Assembly (NCBI GenBank): GCA_002340255.1
Contig: DDLS01000030.1
Span: 1 to 35,100 of the forward strand
Length of the DNA stretch: 35,100 nucleotides
Source: Cyanobacteria bacterium UBA2566
GTDB taxonomy: Bacteria; Cyanobacteriota; Cyanobacteriia; Cyanobacteriales; Desertifilaceae
Direction: 5' to 3'
Below, piece by piece: positions 34,252 to 35,100 of this stretch. The notes under the pieces are model-generated. The model did not search any database, had not been told where the DNA came from, and worked only from the letters and a program-made list of their open reading frames with translations. Made by a program: the position numbers and the translations under genes. Numbering within the stretch: the stretch's first letter is position 1; every line of letters starts with the position of its first letter.

Positions 34252-35037
34252 ATGCGCTTAAATAGCTCAGGTTTTAAAGTAAAAAAGATAGATGCTTGGG
34301 TCAATTGGTCTAAGAGTATAGATGAGTTGATCTCGGAACAAAGATATGGAGTGGAGTATCAACCGATTGTTGAAGTCAAGAGTCAAGAGATCTATGGATT
34401 CGAGTGTTTAGCCCGATTTTTTGATGCTTCTAATCAAGCCATTCCACCAGATATAGTATATCGAGCTTTACACAACACACCTCTCCAACTCTGTGAGGTT
34501 GAATATCAACAAAAAATACTGCAATTAGCTCATGCTCCCAAGAAGACGAAGCTTTTTGTCAACCTCGATCAAGATTCGTATTTTTCCTGTAGTAGAGAAC
34601 AATACACAACCCATTCTGGAAAAAATCCATTTCTAGAGTTATTTCATAATTATCAAACTGGTGATGGGATTGTCGTTGAGTTAATTGAAAATACTGAAAT
34701 CAATCATGCTATGATGAGTTTGTCTATGATCCATGAATTATCAAATGCCACAATTGAGACGGCTCTTGATGATGTTTGTAATCCACAATCGATGATCTCC
34801 ACATCGGTTATGCAACTGGTCGATTTTATTAAACTGGATCGATATGTTGTGCAGAATAAACAAAATAAAAATCTAATTTGTTTAGTTCAGTTCTTGACTA
34901 ATTATGTGCATAGTACAGGAAAAAAAATCATTTTAGAAGGGGTGGAAACCGAAGAGGATTTGGCCTTTGCACGACGAATGCAAATTGATTACGTTCAAGG
35001 TTTTTTATATCGCGATCGGTTTATCAATATATCTTAG
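34252..35037 (+). CDS. EAL-domain protein, c-di-GMP phosphodiesterase or receptor
   Basis: A 261-residue single-domain EAL protein, with no GGDEF, PAS or REC part. The family motifs are YGFECLARF (E51 in place of EAL), FVNLDQD with the Asn, VELIEN, ALDDV, FIKLDRYVV, ILEGVET and YVQGFLY. The residues that bind metal appear kept, including the two Asp in DD. The loop after DD, normally FGTGYSS, is replaced by VCNPQSM, and this loop matters for activity. It may therefore be a weak enzyme or a c-di-GMP receptor. It follows the histidine kinase by 164 bases with a separate leader and could be part of the same signalling path. Confidence 0.88.
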   Translation: MRLNSSGFKVKKIDAWVNWSKSIDELISEQRYGVEYQPIVEVKSQEIYGFECLARFFDASNQAIPPDIVYRALHNTPLQLCEVEYQQKILQLAHAPKKTKLFVNLDQDSYFSCSREQYTTHSGKNPFLELFHNYQTGDGIVVELIENTEINHAMMSLSMIHELSNATIETALDDVCNPQSMISTSVMQLVDFIKLDRYVVQNKQNKNLICLVQFLTNYVHSTGKKIILEGVETEEDLAFARRMQIDYVQGFLYRDRFINIS

Positions 35038-35100
35038 AGGAGGGAAACCAATGGAAAGGTTATGATGAAAGGATTGAATAATATAGCGCTTTGCGCTAGG
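35038..35100 (+). other. Window end: ribosome-site-like sequence with no resolved gene
   Basis: GAGGAGGG (35037-35044) lies eight bases before an ATG at 35051, but that frame stops after four codons. The ATG at 35062 or 35065 is open to the window edge, with MKGLNNIALCAR. It could be the start of a gene that continues outside the window. The sequence also contains a GCGCTTTGCGC hairpin that is common in cyanobacterial repeats, so this could equally be intergenic. Confidence 0.2.

Noticed and set aside
1..35100. CRISPR array
   Set aside because: The repeated octamers are HIP1 sites scattered through genes, and the only regular array (25581-25676) has 16-base units without spacers.
1..35100. 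tRNA or rRNA genes
   Set aside because: No stretch with a tRNA T-arm consensus (GGTTCGAAT type) and cloverleaf, and no rRNA sequence, was recognised in the intergenic regions.

Overview
The window is chromosomal DNA of a cyanobacterium, most probably filamentous. The grounds are the frequent HIP1 octamers (GCGATCGC), the carbon-concentrating genes bicA, sbtA and sbtB, the NADPH thioredoxin reductase/thioredoxin fusion NTRC, the Mg-chelatase subunit gene chlI, and heptad repeats of the TAATGGG/TTCCCTA type between genes. No species is assigned.

Region 1 (1-9155) is a surface-modification neighbourhood. It holds three proteins that share an unrecognised C-terminal module of about 115 residues: a truncated one at the window edge, an FkbM-type methyltransferase and a glycosyltransferase-like protein. 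Two small exported or anchored TPR-like proteins lie between them. A SPINDLY/OGT-type glycosyltransferase, a type IV pilin-like protein and a SAM methyltransferase follow on the other strand. Glycosylation or methylation of surface polymers or pilin is plausible but is inference.

Region 2 (9247-15525) is redox and inorganic carbon: NTRC, the SulP bicarbonate transporter BicA, a PsiE-family membrane protein overlapping the end of sbtA, the Na+-dependent bicarbonate transporter SbtA, and divergently a 26-codon hydrophobic ORF followed by sbtB. This SbtB stops before the usual Cys-containing R-loop. Strong hairpins lie in the sbtA and bicA leaders, and a perfect terminator separates the sbtA-psiE unit from bicA.

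Region 3 (15595-23716) is housekeeping: a degenerate Nudix-like protein, rpsB and tsf separated by a long structured spacer that looks like an IS200/IS605 relic, a conserved acidic hypothetical, chlI, a PIN toxin with a putative antitoxin, and dnaX. The dnaX gene carries an A9 run that could give a short gamma-like product. A nested palindromic MITE-like element follows it.

Region 4 (23717-35100) holds a SpoT/MESH1-like HD hydrolase, a DUF58 protein, an HtrA-type protease, a two-gene unit of a 1480-residue SF1 helicase-like protein and a Uma2-family nuclease-like protein, then a membrane histidine kinase and an EAL-domain protein. The helicase/Uma2 pair is the best candidate here for an undescribed system; its function cannot be settled from sequence alone.
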